Of a stretch of 64,000 nucleotides of DNA, positions 18,925 to 26,183 are shown in pieces (position 1 is the first letter of the stretch; the number at the start of each line of letters is the position of its first letter). The DNA is from Yoonia maricola. Its GTDB lineage: Bacteria > Pseudomonadota > Alphaproteobacteria > Rhodobacterales > Rhodobacteraceae. The stretch lies in assembly GCF_002797915.1 (NCBI RefSeq), contig NZ_PGTY01000002.1:589001-653000 (forward strand). Reading direction: 5' to 3'. Made by a program: the position numbers and the translations under genes. A model generated the notes under the pieces. That model saw only the letters and a program-made list of their open reading frames with translations, had not been told where the DNA came from and made no database searches.

Positions 18925-19995
18925 ATGTCGGAAACTCAGGAACTCAAAGCGCTCACCGTGGATGATGCCACGCTACCGGTCATCGATCTATCGGGGCTTT
19001 TCTCTGACAACCCGGACCACAAGGCGGAGGTGGCCCGCGCCCTTGGCGTTGCTGCACGCACGTCGGGGTTCTTTTATATCACAGGGCATGGTGTTTCGCA
19101 GACGCTCATGGACGCAGCCTTCGCAGCCTCTAAGCAGTTTCACGAAATGCCACGTAGCTTCAAAATGAAGTACTGGTCCGGCTTCACCACAAACCACCGA
19201 GGCTACGTACCGTTTGAGGAAAATGGAACAAAGTTCCCCAAGATCATCAACTTCAATGAAGCCTGGGATATGTCTTTTGAGGCGCCCGCCGATCATCCCG
19301 ACTATATTGCTGGGTGGCGGATGACCGGCCCGAATGTCTGGCCGGATCTGCCCGGATGGAAGGACACTATTTCGGGGTATTATGATGGCATCTTCAATCT
19401 TGGACTGCGAATGCTCGACGCCTTGGCACTAGAGCTTGGCGTCCCCGCAGAAGACCTGACACGTCATATCACATGCCCCACGTCCCAACTCCGTCTTCTG
19501 AGGTACATCGAAAACGATATGCCACAGACAAAGGATGTGACCGGTATCTCGGCTCACTCGGATTTCGAATGTTTCACTATCCTAATGCAAGGCGCTCCCG
19601 GCCTGCAGGTGATGAACGCAGACGACGTCTGGATCGAGGCGCCGCCGATACCGGGCACTTTCATCGTCAATATTGGCGACATCTTTGAGACATGGTCAGG
19701 TGGCCAGTTTAAGTCGACGCAGCATCGGGTCGTGAACACAGGAAAAGAGCGCTATTCGATGCCGTTGTTCTTCGGACTAGACTATGACGCCGTCGTTGAA
19801 CCGTTGGAAAAGTTCCGTACGCCGGAAACTATTGCCAAGTATCCGCCAATGAAGGCGGGCGAGCATCTGATGCGCATGTCCGTGAACACATTCCGCTATA
19901 TGGCAGATGCAAAGGCTAACGGCGTTTTCACACCAGATTATGAGGTGTTGGAAGAAAGCCCCTTCGCCCGCGAAGCCAAAGAGCCCGCATCATAG
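18925..19995 (+). CDS. 2-oxoglutarate/Fe(II)-dependent oxygenase (isopenicillin-N-synthase-like fold)
   Basis: 356-residue non-heme iron oxygenase. Iron ligands His211 and Asp213 (SAHSDF) and His267 (TQHRVV), and the 2-oxoglutarate-binding pair Arg276-x-Ser278 (ERYS), are all in place. The N-terminal 'PVIDLSGL' and 'GFFYITGHGV' blocks are those of the DIOX_N/2OG-FeII_Oxy family. The family includes the ethylene-forming enzyme and plant homoarginine hydroxylases, both of which release guanidine from arginine-type substrates. The gene lies beside a riboswitch-controlled guanidine operon, so a guanidine-producing role is attractive but unproven. Other options are amino-acid or nucleobase hydroxylation. 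Confidence 0.9.
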   Translation: MSETQELKALTVDDATLPVIDLSGLFSDNPDHKAEVARALGVAARTSGFFYITGHGVSQTLMDAAFAASKQFHEMPRSFKMKYWSGFTTNHRGYVPFEENGTKFPKIINFNEAWDMSFEAPADHPDYIAGWRMTGPNVWPDLPGWKDTISGYYDGIFNLGLRMLDALALELGVPAEDLTRHITCPTSQLRLLRYIENDMPQTKDVTGISAHSDFECFTILMQGAPGLQVMNADDVWIEAPPIPGTFIVNIGDIFETWSGGQFKSTQHRVVNTGKERYSMPLFFGLDYDAVVEPLEKFRTPETIAKYPPMKAGEHLMRMSVNTFRYMADAKANGVFTPDYEVLEESPFAREAKEPAS

Positions 19996-19996
19996 C

Positions 19997-20452
19997 ATGT
20001 TGCCGCATCCTGATTTTGAAGCTTTGGATGTGCCAACATCCATCGCGTTGAGTGATTATCAGCTTGGTGTGCTGACGGCAGCGGATGTCGAGACAGATTT
20101 CGAGGCGGTCACCCGCTCTCAATCCGTGCTGCAGGGCCTGTTCGGCCCGGATTGGCCAGAGGGGCTTACCTTTCAGGACAACTTGATTGACCTACACTGG
20201 CATCACCGCGAATTCACCGCCAAACGGTCCTACGCTTGGGTGATCAGAAATCGCTCCGGGGCCTATTTGGGCTGCGCTTACCTCTTCCCCAAGATTGGGG
20301 GACGCGGCAGTTGCGACGCGGCCTATTGGATGGCGGATGCACCTGAACGACTATCGCATCTCGCGGCCTTTGGCCCTCATTTTGAGGCGTGGCTGACCGC
20401 GCTTCTGCCAGAGTCGCTCTTAATCAGCTTCAAGAGCAATGCACATCTTTGA
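19997..20452 (+). CDS. Putative GNAT-type acetyltransferase-like protein
   Basis: 151-residue protein that starts two bases after the oxygenase stop. The frame opens at 19907, but the ATG at 19997 fits the operon. The middle part ('SYAWVIRNRSGAYLGCAYLFPKIGGRGSCDAAYWM') has the beta-strand pattern of GNAT N-acetyltransferases. The usual acetyl-CoA loop is not clear, and the C-terminus looks short. Co-transcription with the oxygenase suggests it modifies the same substrate or product. The family call is tentative. Confidence 0.65.
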   Translation: MLPHPDFEALDVPTSIALSDYQLGVLTAADVETDFEAVTRSQSVLQGLFGPDWPEGLTFQDNLIDLHWHHREFTAKRSYAWVIRNRSGAYLGCAYLFPKIGGRGSCDAAYWMADAPERLSHLAAFGPHFEAWLTALLPESLLISFKSNAHL

Positions 20453-20550
20453 TGTCTGCAGACATTTGCCTGAACATTCTAACGGAGACGATACGCTGAT
20501 CAAAAAGCGCACTCATGAACCACGCTTTTCAACAGTGCGCATCGCCCGGA

Positions 20551-20715
20551 TCATTTGCGCCGCCAATTGCGCCAGAATGCGGCCGCCGCCCCCGAGGCGA
20601 CGACCGCGAACCAGATCATTGAAGGCAACGCCGTTGTAGCCACAACAACTTCGTGATGTGCAAAGGTCGGCGTTGCAGCGAATAGGGTTACTATCGTGAT
20701 GATCAAAGCTCTCAT
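20551..20715 (-). CDS. Small membrane protein (54 residues) at the end of the guanidine operon
   Basis: A short gene. Its ATG overlaps the stop of the His-rich gene (ATGA at 20712-20715), a strong sign of translational coupling. The product starts with a signal-peptide-like stretch (MRALIITIVTLFAATPTFA), then the sequence HHEVVVATT, a single hydrophobic segment (about 32-48, MIWFAVVASGAAAAFW) and a basic end (RNWRRK). It would be a tiny inner-membrane protein with a two-His motif exposed to the periplasm. I do not recognise the family. Its position after a nickel-type hydrolase and a His-rich protein suggests metal supply, possibly nickel (inference). Confidence 0.65.
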   Translation of the reverse strand: MRALIITIVTLFAATPTFAHHEVVVATTALPSMIWFAVVASGAAAAFWRNWRRK

Positions 20716-21152
20716 GTGTGGCCCTCCGCTGCGGCAGGGTGGTTTTGCAAAAAACTACGTAGATCGGTGACGTGTTTCGCGTCGAGCGACACATAGACAA
20801 AGCCCAGGTTCGTTCGCTCTGTCACCATGTCGCCGGGATAGGGCAGATAACTGAGTTCACGAGATCCAAAAGATGGGCTGGCTGTGCCGACTTGCCATTC
20901 AGTGGTCAGCGTTACATCCACCAACTTCATCGATGCCCCTCCATTGGGGCAATCGATCTCCAATGGAACACCAGCTATCCGTAGGTACGCCATCTTGTCC
21001 TTGGCCCCGATAAACCCGTCGATGAATTGGGTTGTCAGGACCAGTAGCTCTTCGGCCTTATCTGCATCAGGCATATGGCTGTGCAGATGGTCAGGATGGT
21101 CGTGGTTGTGTCCGATATGGCCGATGTGACCGTTCACGATATCATGTGGCAT
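20712..21152 (-). CDS. His-rich protein of the guanidine operon, candidate nickel chaperone
   Basis: 146-residue protein whose first 26 residues hold nine histidines (H3, 9, 12, 15, 17, 19, 22, 24, 26), as in nickel-storage tails of HypB or UreE. Residues 30-146 form an unknown globular domain with a single Cys ('EIDCPNG'). The frame is open to 21245, but the ATG at 21152 overlaps the hydrolase stop by 11 bases and starts the His-rich tail. No P-loop is present, so it is not a HypB-like GTPase. It lies directly after gdmH, whose known relatives need nickel and HypA/HypB-like helpers; this protein may fill that place. Confidence 0.78.
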   Translation of the reverse strand: MPHDIVNGHIGHIGHNHDHPDHLHSHMPDADKAEELLVLTTQFIDGFIGAKDKMAYLRIAGVPLEIDCPNGGASMKLVDVTLTTEWQVGTASPSFGSRELSYLPYPGDMVTERTNLGFVYVSLDAKHVTDLRSFLQNHPAAAEGHT

Positions 21153-22386
21153 TGGACCACCGCTTTCCTTCAAATTCCCCATGCGGGATCTTGACCGGCT
21201 TATCCATATGCCGCTTGTGCGCGCCCATTTTGCCTGATGAAACAAGCGATCCCAGGACGTCGACGATCACCCGTGTACCCATGAGGGCGGTGATTTCGGA
21301 TTGATCATAGGGTGGCGCGACTTCGACCAGTTCCATCCCGCAAATACCTTCGGCAGCAACCTTGGACACCAGACCCAAGGCTTCACGCGGCAGGAACCCA
21401 CCGGGCTCCGGCCAGCCTGTGCCTGGGACAAAGCCACAGTCAATGCTGTCGATGTCAAAGGACAGATACACCATGTCCACACCGTCCCACGCCATCTCAA
21501 GCGCCATTTCGGCCGTCTTATCGATGCCCATCTTTTCCATGTCACCCATGGTAATGATGTTGGTTTCGCGGTCCCGCGCGACCTTCACCGCGTCGCGGGG
21601 TACTTGCCAGCCACCGATACCTACCTGCACAAGGTTTTTGGCGGGCACGTTTTCCATGTTGGTTGCATGAAACCAGGGGGTCGTATGCATCCGCTCATCA
21701 AGGTCTTTTTCCTGAATATCCGCATGGCGGTCGAAATGGATAATCCCGATTTTCTTGGACGTACATTCTGCAATCCCGCGCACGCAAGGGAAGCCAATGG
21801 AGTGATCTCCGCCGATCATAATCGGCAATGACCCAGACGAGGCCACGTGGTTCACCGCTCGGCTGATCTGGTCAAAGGTCTTTTCGATATTGGCGGGGAT
21901 CGTGAACACATCGCCCGCGTCACATAGCGTCATTTGTTCACGCAGATCGACGGCCATTTCGTAGTTGTAGGGGGTATAAAGCGCACTGATCTTACGTACC
22001 CCCTGCGGGCCAAAACGGGTGCCTGCGCGATAGGTCGTGCCGCCATCAAAGGGGATACCAAGAACGGTCGCGTCGTAGTCACCAACCTCGGTCACGTCTT
22101 CGGCGTAGGGGGCCTTCAGGAACGTATTGATGCCCGCGTAATGGGGCAGCTCGCCCCGCGCAAAGGTCGGGATGGATTTGTCTTCGATGCTATCAGCGCC
22201 GGTGAGCCCCATACGCAGCGCCCATTTGCGTTCTTCAGCCCAACCGCTGCCCGGCAGATCGGCTTCATCCTGCATGGCTTTCCAGCCGCGCAGCTTGGTC
22301 AGGTCGGGGTGGTGATGGCGGCGTTCATCGTGCCAGTGATCAACCGGGTTGTGGGATCGCGATCTATCCGTTGTCCTGCAAAACAT
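21142..22386 (-). CDS. gdmH: Guanidine hydrolase (ureohydrolase family), GdmH-like
   Basis: 414-residue ureohydrolase, longer than agmatinases (about 310-330) by an N-terminal extension of about 80 residues. Metal ligands are His195 (GGDHSIG), Asp219/His221/Asp223 (HFDRHADIQ) and Asp311/Asp313 (SFDIDSID). The blocks 'HTTPWFHATN' and 'QVGIGGWQVPR' resemble the nickel-dependent guanidine hydrolase of Synechocystis. The reaction is guanidine to urea and ammonia. The frame opens at 22437, but the ATG at 22386 has a perfect AAGGAGG before it. It is in an operon under a guanidine-I riboswitch, which makes the substrate call strong. Early residues are His-rich (HWHDERRHHH). Confidence 0.88.
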   Translation of the reverse strand: MFCRTTDRSRSHNPVDHWHDERRHHHPDLTKLRGWKAMQDEADLPGSGWAEERKWALRMGLTGADSIEDKSIPTFARGELPHYAGINTFLKAPYAEDVTEVGDYDATVLGIPFDGGTTYRAGTRFGPQGVRKISALYTPYNYEMAVDLREQMTLCDAGDVFTIPANIEKTFDQISRAVNHVASSGSLPIMIGGDHSIGFPCVRGIAECTSKKIGIIHFDRHADIQEKDLDERMHTTPWFHATNMENVPAKNLVQVGIGGWQVPRDAVKVARDRETNIITMGDMEKMGIDKTAEMALEMAWDGVDMVYLSFDIDSIDCGFVPGTGWPEPGGFLPREALGLVSKVAAEGICGMELVEVAPPYDQSEITALMGTRVIVDVLGSLVSSGKMGAHKRHMDKPVKIPHGEFEGKRWSNAT

Positions 22387-23134
22387 GGGTGTCCTCCTTG
22401 AGTGTTTGGAAAGGTATGCCGCCGTCGCGGGCGTCAAAGTCGTAGGTGATTGTGGCCCCGTTCAGGCTTGGGTCTTGGGGGTCCCAGCGTGGCTTGTCGA
22501 AGACAAGCACGCGGTCACCCAGCTTGAAGGCTTCCTCCAGATCATGGGTGACCATAAAGACGGTCATGCCTGTTTCGGCGCGCAGATCGCGCAGGAAATC
22601 ATGCATTGCCAGCCGGGTGCCCGGATCAAGCGCACCAAAAGGTTCGTCCAGCAGCAAGATGCGTGGTTTTGCTGCAAGCGCCTGCCCGATGGCCAAGCGT
22701 TGTTGCATACCGCCTGACAGCGTCGCAGGATATTGATCCGCCACATGATCCAGCCCGCAGCGGGCAAGTGTTTCATCTGCACGCGTGCGCGCGGCTTTCA
22801 AATCAGCCCCAAAGAACCGCCCCCAAGGGCGCCGCAGGCTTTCGCCCGCAACCACATTTTCGCGGACCGTCATATGCGGGAAGACAGAATAACGTTGAAA
22901 GACAACGCCGCGATCCAGCCCCGGTTCGACTGCTGGCGGGGCGCCGGCGATGCGTACTTCGCCGCGCGTTGGGTTTTCCTGCGCCAAAAGAAGACGCAGA
23001 AAGGTGGATTTTCCGCAGCCAGAGGCCCCCACGATTGAGATAAACTCGCCTTCATCCACGCTGACATTGACCTGCTCAATGATGGGCCTGCGCCCGTAGG
23101 ATTGAAACACGTCAGTGACGGTGACAAAGCTCAT
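22364..23134 (-). CDS. ABC transporter ATP-binding protein of the guanidine operon (SsuB/NrtD type)
   Basis: 256-residue single-domain ATPase with Walker A 'GASGCGKST', signature 'LSGGMQQRLAIGQAL' and Walker B 'ILLLDEPFGALDPG'. It is of the nitrate/sulfonate/taurine type. The frame extends to 23329, but the ATG at 23134 with GGAGGGG before it and an ATGA overlap with the permease stop fixes the start. The end overlaps the gdmH start by 23 bases. Homologous importers are repeatedly found behind guanidine-I riboswitches. Confidence 0.93.
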   Translation of the reverse strand: MSFVTVTDVFQSYGRRPIIEQVNVSVDEGEFISIVGASGCGKSTFLRLLLAQENPTRGEVRIAGAPPAVEPGLDRGVVFQRYSVFPHMTVRENVVAGESLRRPWGRFFGADLKAARTRADETLARCGLDHVADQYPATLSGGMQQRLAIGQALAAKPRILLLDEPFGALDPGTRLAMHDFLRDLRAETGMTVFMVTHDLEEAFKLGDRVLVFDKPRWDPQDPSLNGATITYDFDARDGGIPFQTLKEDTHVLQDNG

Positions 23135-23943
23135 AGCCCCTCCTCCGCCCATGGGAATAACTTGCGCGACATAGCCCGCAGCGTCCAATCCATCAGGAAG
23201 GCCAGGATGGTGATCCAAATGACGTAGGTCAGGATCACATCCATCGCCAGATACCGGCGCACAAGAAAGATGCGGTAACCAAGGCCAAGATCGGCGGCGA
23301 TTGCCTCGGCGGCGATCAAGAACAGCCATGCGGGGCCAAGGGACAAGCGAACCGCTTGGATAAGGCGCGGCATCACTTGGGGCAATGCAACCCGCAGGGT
23401 GATCACCCAGCTTGATGCGCCCAGCGTTTGCGCTTTGACCAGCAATTCTTGGGGTACTTCAATGGTGCGTTGGGACAAGTCACGGATGATGAATGGCAAG
23501 GTGCCGATGACGATCAGGACGACTTTGGATAATTCGCCCAACCCGAAAACAATGAAGAGGATCGGCAGCAATGCCAGCGGCGGGATCATTGATAAAACGG
23601 CAACGAATTGTGCCAGAAAGCTCCGGGCCAGCGGCAAGAGCCCAATCATCAATCCAATGACCAATCCAAGGCTCGCAGATATACCGATACCAAGCGCCAA
23701 CCGCTTCAAACTGGCCCATGTATCGTGCCAGAACAAGATGCGTCCGCTCCGCCTGTCGCCTTCAGTGGTCAAACGCACCGCTGTGTCCCAGATTGTGCTG
23801 GGCGCCGGCAACAGTTTATCAGACGGGTTCGCGGTCAGCCGGATGTCCGACCCAATCGCGTAGGCAATAAACACCAGCACAAAAGGCAAGACTGTCAAGA
23901 AGACCGCAAGCGGGCGGCTGGGCTTTATGTTGATTGCACGCAT
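23131..23943 (-). CDS. ABC transporter permease of the guanidine operon (SsuC/NrtB type)
   Basis: 270-residue inner-membrane permease with about six helices and the coupling loop 'LVKAQTLGASSWVITLRVALP'. It belongs to the nitrate/sulfonate/taurine permease family. It starts 40 bases after the binding-protein stop; a strong stem-loop fills that gap. Its stop overlaps the ATPase start. It carries the imported cation, most likely guanidine or a close derivative, given the riboswitch. Confidence 0.93.
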   Translation of the reverse strand: MRAINIKPSRPLAVFLTVLPFVLVFIAYAIGSDIRLTANPSDKLLPAPSTIWDTAVRLTTEGDRRSGRILFWHDTWASLKRLALGIGISASLGLVIGLMIGLLPLARSFLAQFVAVLSMIPPLALLPILFIVFGLGELSKVVLIVIGTLPFIIRDLSQRTIEVPQELLVKAQTLGASSWVITLRVALPQVMPRLIQAVRLSLGPAWLFLIAAEAIAADLGLGYRIFLVRRYLAMDVILTYVIWITILAFLMDWTLRAMSRKLFPWAEEGL

Positions 23944-23953
23944 GGGGGAATTA

Positions 23954-23975
23954 CCTGCCGCGAGGTCGCGGCAGG
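23954..23975. promoter_or_regulatory. Intercistronic stem-loop between binding-protein and permease genes
   Basis: A perfect 10-bp inverted repeat (CCTGCCGCGA and TCGCGGCAGG around a 2-base centre) with no T-run after it. It is placed between the binding-protein stop and the permease start. Such hairpins protect the upstream mRNA end, so that far more binding protein than membrane subunits is made. The role here is inferred from position. Confidence 0.6.
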
Positions 23976-23983
23976 CCTTTCAC

Positions 23984-25030
23984 TTACAGGGCGCCGTCAG
24001 CTGCCATTTGCATGTAGGTCGTGTCGAAGCGGAACGTGACGTTGTTTGCATCACCGGTGATCGTTCCATCGGGGTATTCGACGCCTACGAAATCGGCCGA
24101 TGGCGCGCCCTCGCCCAAGATCCCCTTATCGAACAGGAATTCCGCAACATTGGTCATTGTCTCTGGCAATTCTGTCCCAGATGTAAAGGCGATGGCGTCT
24201 GCCGGGGTGAAGAACATCTCGGTCGAGCCGAGCTGAGCTTGATATCCCGCCAAATCGGTACCGGACGCTTCGGCCATCGCTGTCAGCACCTCTTCATCGC
24301 CCGCAGCCATCAGGCCCATGACCTCGTACCAGGCCCCCACCAGCGCTTTGCCGAAATCAGGGTTGGCGGCCAGCGTTTCGGTGTTCACAACCATCAGGTC
24401 AATAATTTCGCCGGGGATGTTGGAGCTATCGAATAGTTTTTTGGCGTTGGGCTCTTCCAGAATGGCCGATACCAGCGGATTCCATGTCACGACGGCCTCA
24501 ACATCATCGGCCGCAAAGGCCGCGATCATATCAGCATCCGAGGTATTGATGACCCCGTCTAAATCCGCCTCTGACAGGTCAACACTGTCCAATGCGCGGG
24601 CCAGCAAGTAATGCGACACCGACAGCTCCACCAAATTGACAGGCTTGCCTGCAAGGCTGGCCAGATCGCCGTCGCCCTTGATGATCACAGCGTCATTGCC
24701 GTTGGAATAGTCACCCACGATCAGCGCGGTGGTATCAACGCCGCCACCTGACGGGATCGACAATGTGTCCATGCTGGTCGCGGTGACGCCATCAAACGCA
24801 CCGGCGGTATATTGGTTGATGGACTCCACATAGTCGTTGATCTGCACGATCTCGACATCAATGCCGTATTGATCGGCCCATTTGTCCATGATGCCGCTAT
24901 CTTCCAAATAGCCCCACGGCATCCAACCCACATAGATCGACCATGCGACACGGAACTCCGTTTTTTCTTGTGCGGTTACGCCTGTCGCAAGGCACAAGGC
25001 CATCGCCGTCATTGTCAAAAGGTTCTTCAT
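23984..25030 (-). CDS. ABC transporter substrate-binding protein of the guanidine operon (SsuA/NrtA type)
   Basis: 348-residue periplasmic binding protein of the nitrate/sulfonate/taurine family. The Sec signal peptide is 'MKNLLTMTAMALCLATGVTAQ'. The frame is open to 25054, but the ATG at 25030 starts the signal peptide and has GAGAG directly before it. The mature part starts 'FRVAWSIYVGWMPWGYLED'. First gene of the six-gene operon under the guanidine-I riboswitch about 80 bases upstream. It probably delivers guanidine to the membrane permease; the family more often binds anions, so the pocket should differ. Confidence 0.92.
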   Translation of the reverse strand: MKNLLTMTAMALCLATGVTAQEKTEFRVAWSIYVGWMPWGYLEDSGIMDKWADQYGIDVEIVQINDYVESINQYTAGAFDGVTATSMDTLSIPSGGGVDTTALIVGDYSNGNDAVIIKGDGDLASLAGKPVNLVELSVSHYLLARALDSVDLSEADLDGVINTSDADMIAAFAADDVEAVVTWNPLVSAILEEPNAKKLFDSSNIPGEIIDLMVVNTETLAANPDFGKALVGAWYEVMGLMAAGDEEVLTAMAEASGTDLAGYQAQLGSTEMFFTPADAIAFTSGTELPETMTNVAEFLFDKGILGEGAPSADFVGVEYPDGTITGDANNVTFRFDTTYMQMAADGAL

Positions 25031-25107
25031 CTCTCGGTCCCATCGTTGTTTCACAAATGGAATGACCGCGTGGAGGGCATAGCGGAGCGCGGGTCAAACC
25101 TGCGCAG

Positions 25108-25210
25108 TAGCCTCCCGGGATTTTGCCCCGCCGTGTACCGATTAGGATTGACCAATCGGCGATATCTCTCGGACCTGACCTTGCGTCGCAAGCGGAACCC
25201 TAGACATCCT
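25108..25210 (-). ncRNA. Guanidine-I riboswitch (ykkC subtype 1)
   Basis: On the minus strand the conserved blocks of the guanidine-I aptamer occur in the right order and spacing: CTAGGGTTCCG (25203-25193), GGTCAGGTCCGAGAGA (about 25181-25166), ACACGGCGGGG (about 25136-25126) and AAAATCCCGGGAG (about 25124-25112). The aptamer binds free guanidinium and turns on genes for its export or breakdown. It ends about 80 bases before the binding-protein ATG. No T-run terminator is evident, so control may act on translation. The ribosome-binding region (GGGACCGAGAG) resembles the aptamer's own GGTCCGAGAG block. Confidence 0.92.
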
Positions 25211-25429
25211 GCCCCTTCATCCACGCTGACAAATGATCAGCGATCAAGCGTCTGACAGGGACGAGATCGCTACAGTTCGAGATTGCTCAAATTTTAATCG
25301 CATCCACTCTGGCTTGATTGATTTGACTCCGCTGTGTCGATACCCCAATGCGTTGTGCAAAACGCTCGAACACTTCGAGCGCGAAGCATGGGTACAATTA
25401 AGAACGAGCAATTCACTATCCAGATATAG
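25211..25429. other. Non-coding stretch between the riboswitch and the prophage remnant
   Basis: No gene is supported here. It should contain the promoter of the guanidine operon, but no strong -35/-10 pair is clear. A perfect 8-bp hairpin with a 3-base loop (CGCTCGAA-CAC-TTCGAGCG) lies at 25363-25381 and may mark the old prophage edge or a terminator without a T-run. Confidence 0.4.
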
Positions 25430-26017
25430 TTGCATCGCCGCAAGCAGACGGCGGTCAATACCACTGGCTTCCAGAACGACATCATAACCACTGCGATCAG
25501 TATGTTGCCGGCCGAAGAACTGGCGTCTCGATTGGACCGGGATGAATTTCTGACTACCAGCTTGATTGCCGAATTCATCCGGAAGACGCCTCCGAAAGAC
25601 TGGCCGCAACAACTATCCATACATGTTGCGGGACTTCTAGACCGGTCCAAAAAAGCGCCACGTGGCCGCCCGCCAAACAAGTATCAGGTCGTTGAGGATG
25701 TTCGCATTCAAATCCACCGTCGGTCGGCCTTGAAAGTCTTGCAGGGAGAGACGGATGACATTCCATCTGAATTTGTGGAACTTGTCCTACAAATGAAAGA
25801 CGATCTGGAGCCATCACCGGCGCTGTATGAGAAAGCAAAGGCGATTACGTCGATTCTGATCCTTGGCCACGATGGACATGTCAAAAAAGTACAAGACCGG
25901 TACAGTTCCAAAAAAAACCTAGAATTGTTTGGAATGATTAATCCGGCTACTAAGCCGATGATGATTGGGCCTGTTTACAAGGAGTGGCACAATGAAAACA
26001 AAACCCGCGCGCCCTGA
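25430..26017 (+). CDS. Hypothetical protein, probable prophage remnant
   Basis: Up to 195 residues; an internal ATG at 25502 (MLPAEELASRL) may be the real start. I recognise no domain. It is a soluble, mixed-charge protein with a basic patch (DRSKKAPRGRPPNKYQ) that could bind DNA. The next two open frames downstream are phage-derived, so this may be a phage packaging- or replication-associated gene (inference). An AAGGAG before the next ATG overlaps its 3' end. Confidence 0.5.
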   Translation: MHRRKQTAVNTTGFQNDIITTAISMLPAEELASRLDRDEFLTTSLIAEFIRKTPPKDWPQQLSIHVAGLLDRSKKAPRGRPPNKYQVVEDVRIQIHRRSALKVLQGETDDIPSEFVELVLQMKDDLEPSPALYEKAKAITSILILGHDGHVKKVQDRYSSKKNLELFGMINPATKPMMIGPVYKEWHNENKTRAP

Positions 26018-26156
26018 GCGCGATCTGAACCATATCGAACGCAGACATCAGATTCAGTCACAGCTTCGGCAACGTGACAGTATTTGTTCACGACCACGTG
26101 ACGTCCCCCACCGGACGAACGGTCTTGTGCAGGTGGCAGTTCTCGTTCCGACCTGA
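25992..26156 (+). CDS. Small phage-type open frame, probably truncated
   Basis: 54 codons starting with ATG 6-7 bases after AAGGAG, so initiation looks real. The first 30 residues are highly charged (KTKPARPERDLNHIERRHQIQ), and the rest reads like out-of-frame sequence. It is likely the 5' part of a decayed phage gene and is followed by the ParB/terminase chimera. Confidence 0.35.
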   Translation: MKTKPARPERDLNHIERRHQIQSQLRQRDSICSRPRDVPHRTNGLVQVAVLVPT

Positions 26157-26183
26157 ACCCGGAGAAGTCATCGCCAAGGTCGA

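Noticed and set aside
23608..24436. Plus-strand frames over the guanidine transporter genes
   Set aside because: They oppose genes with clear domains and an operon structure; no domain of their own.
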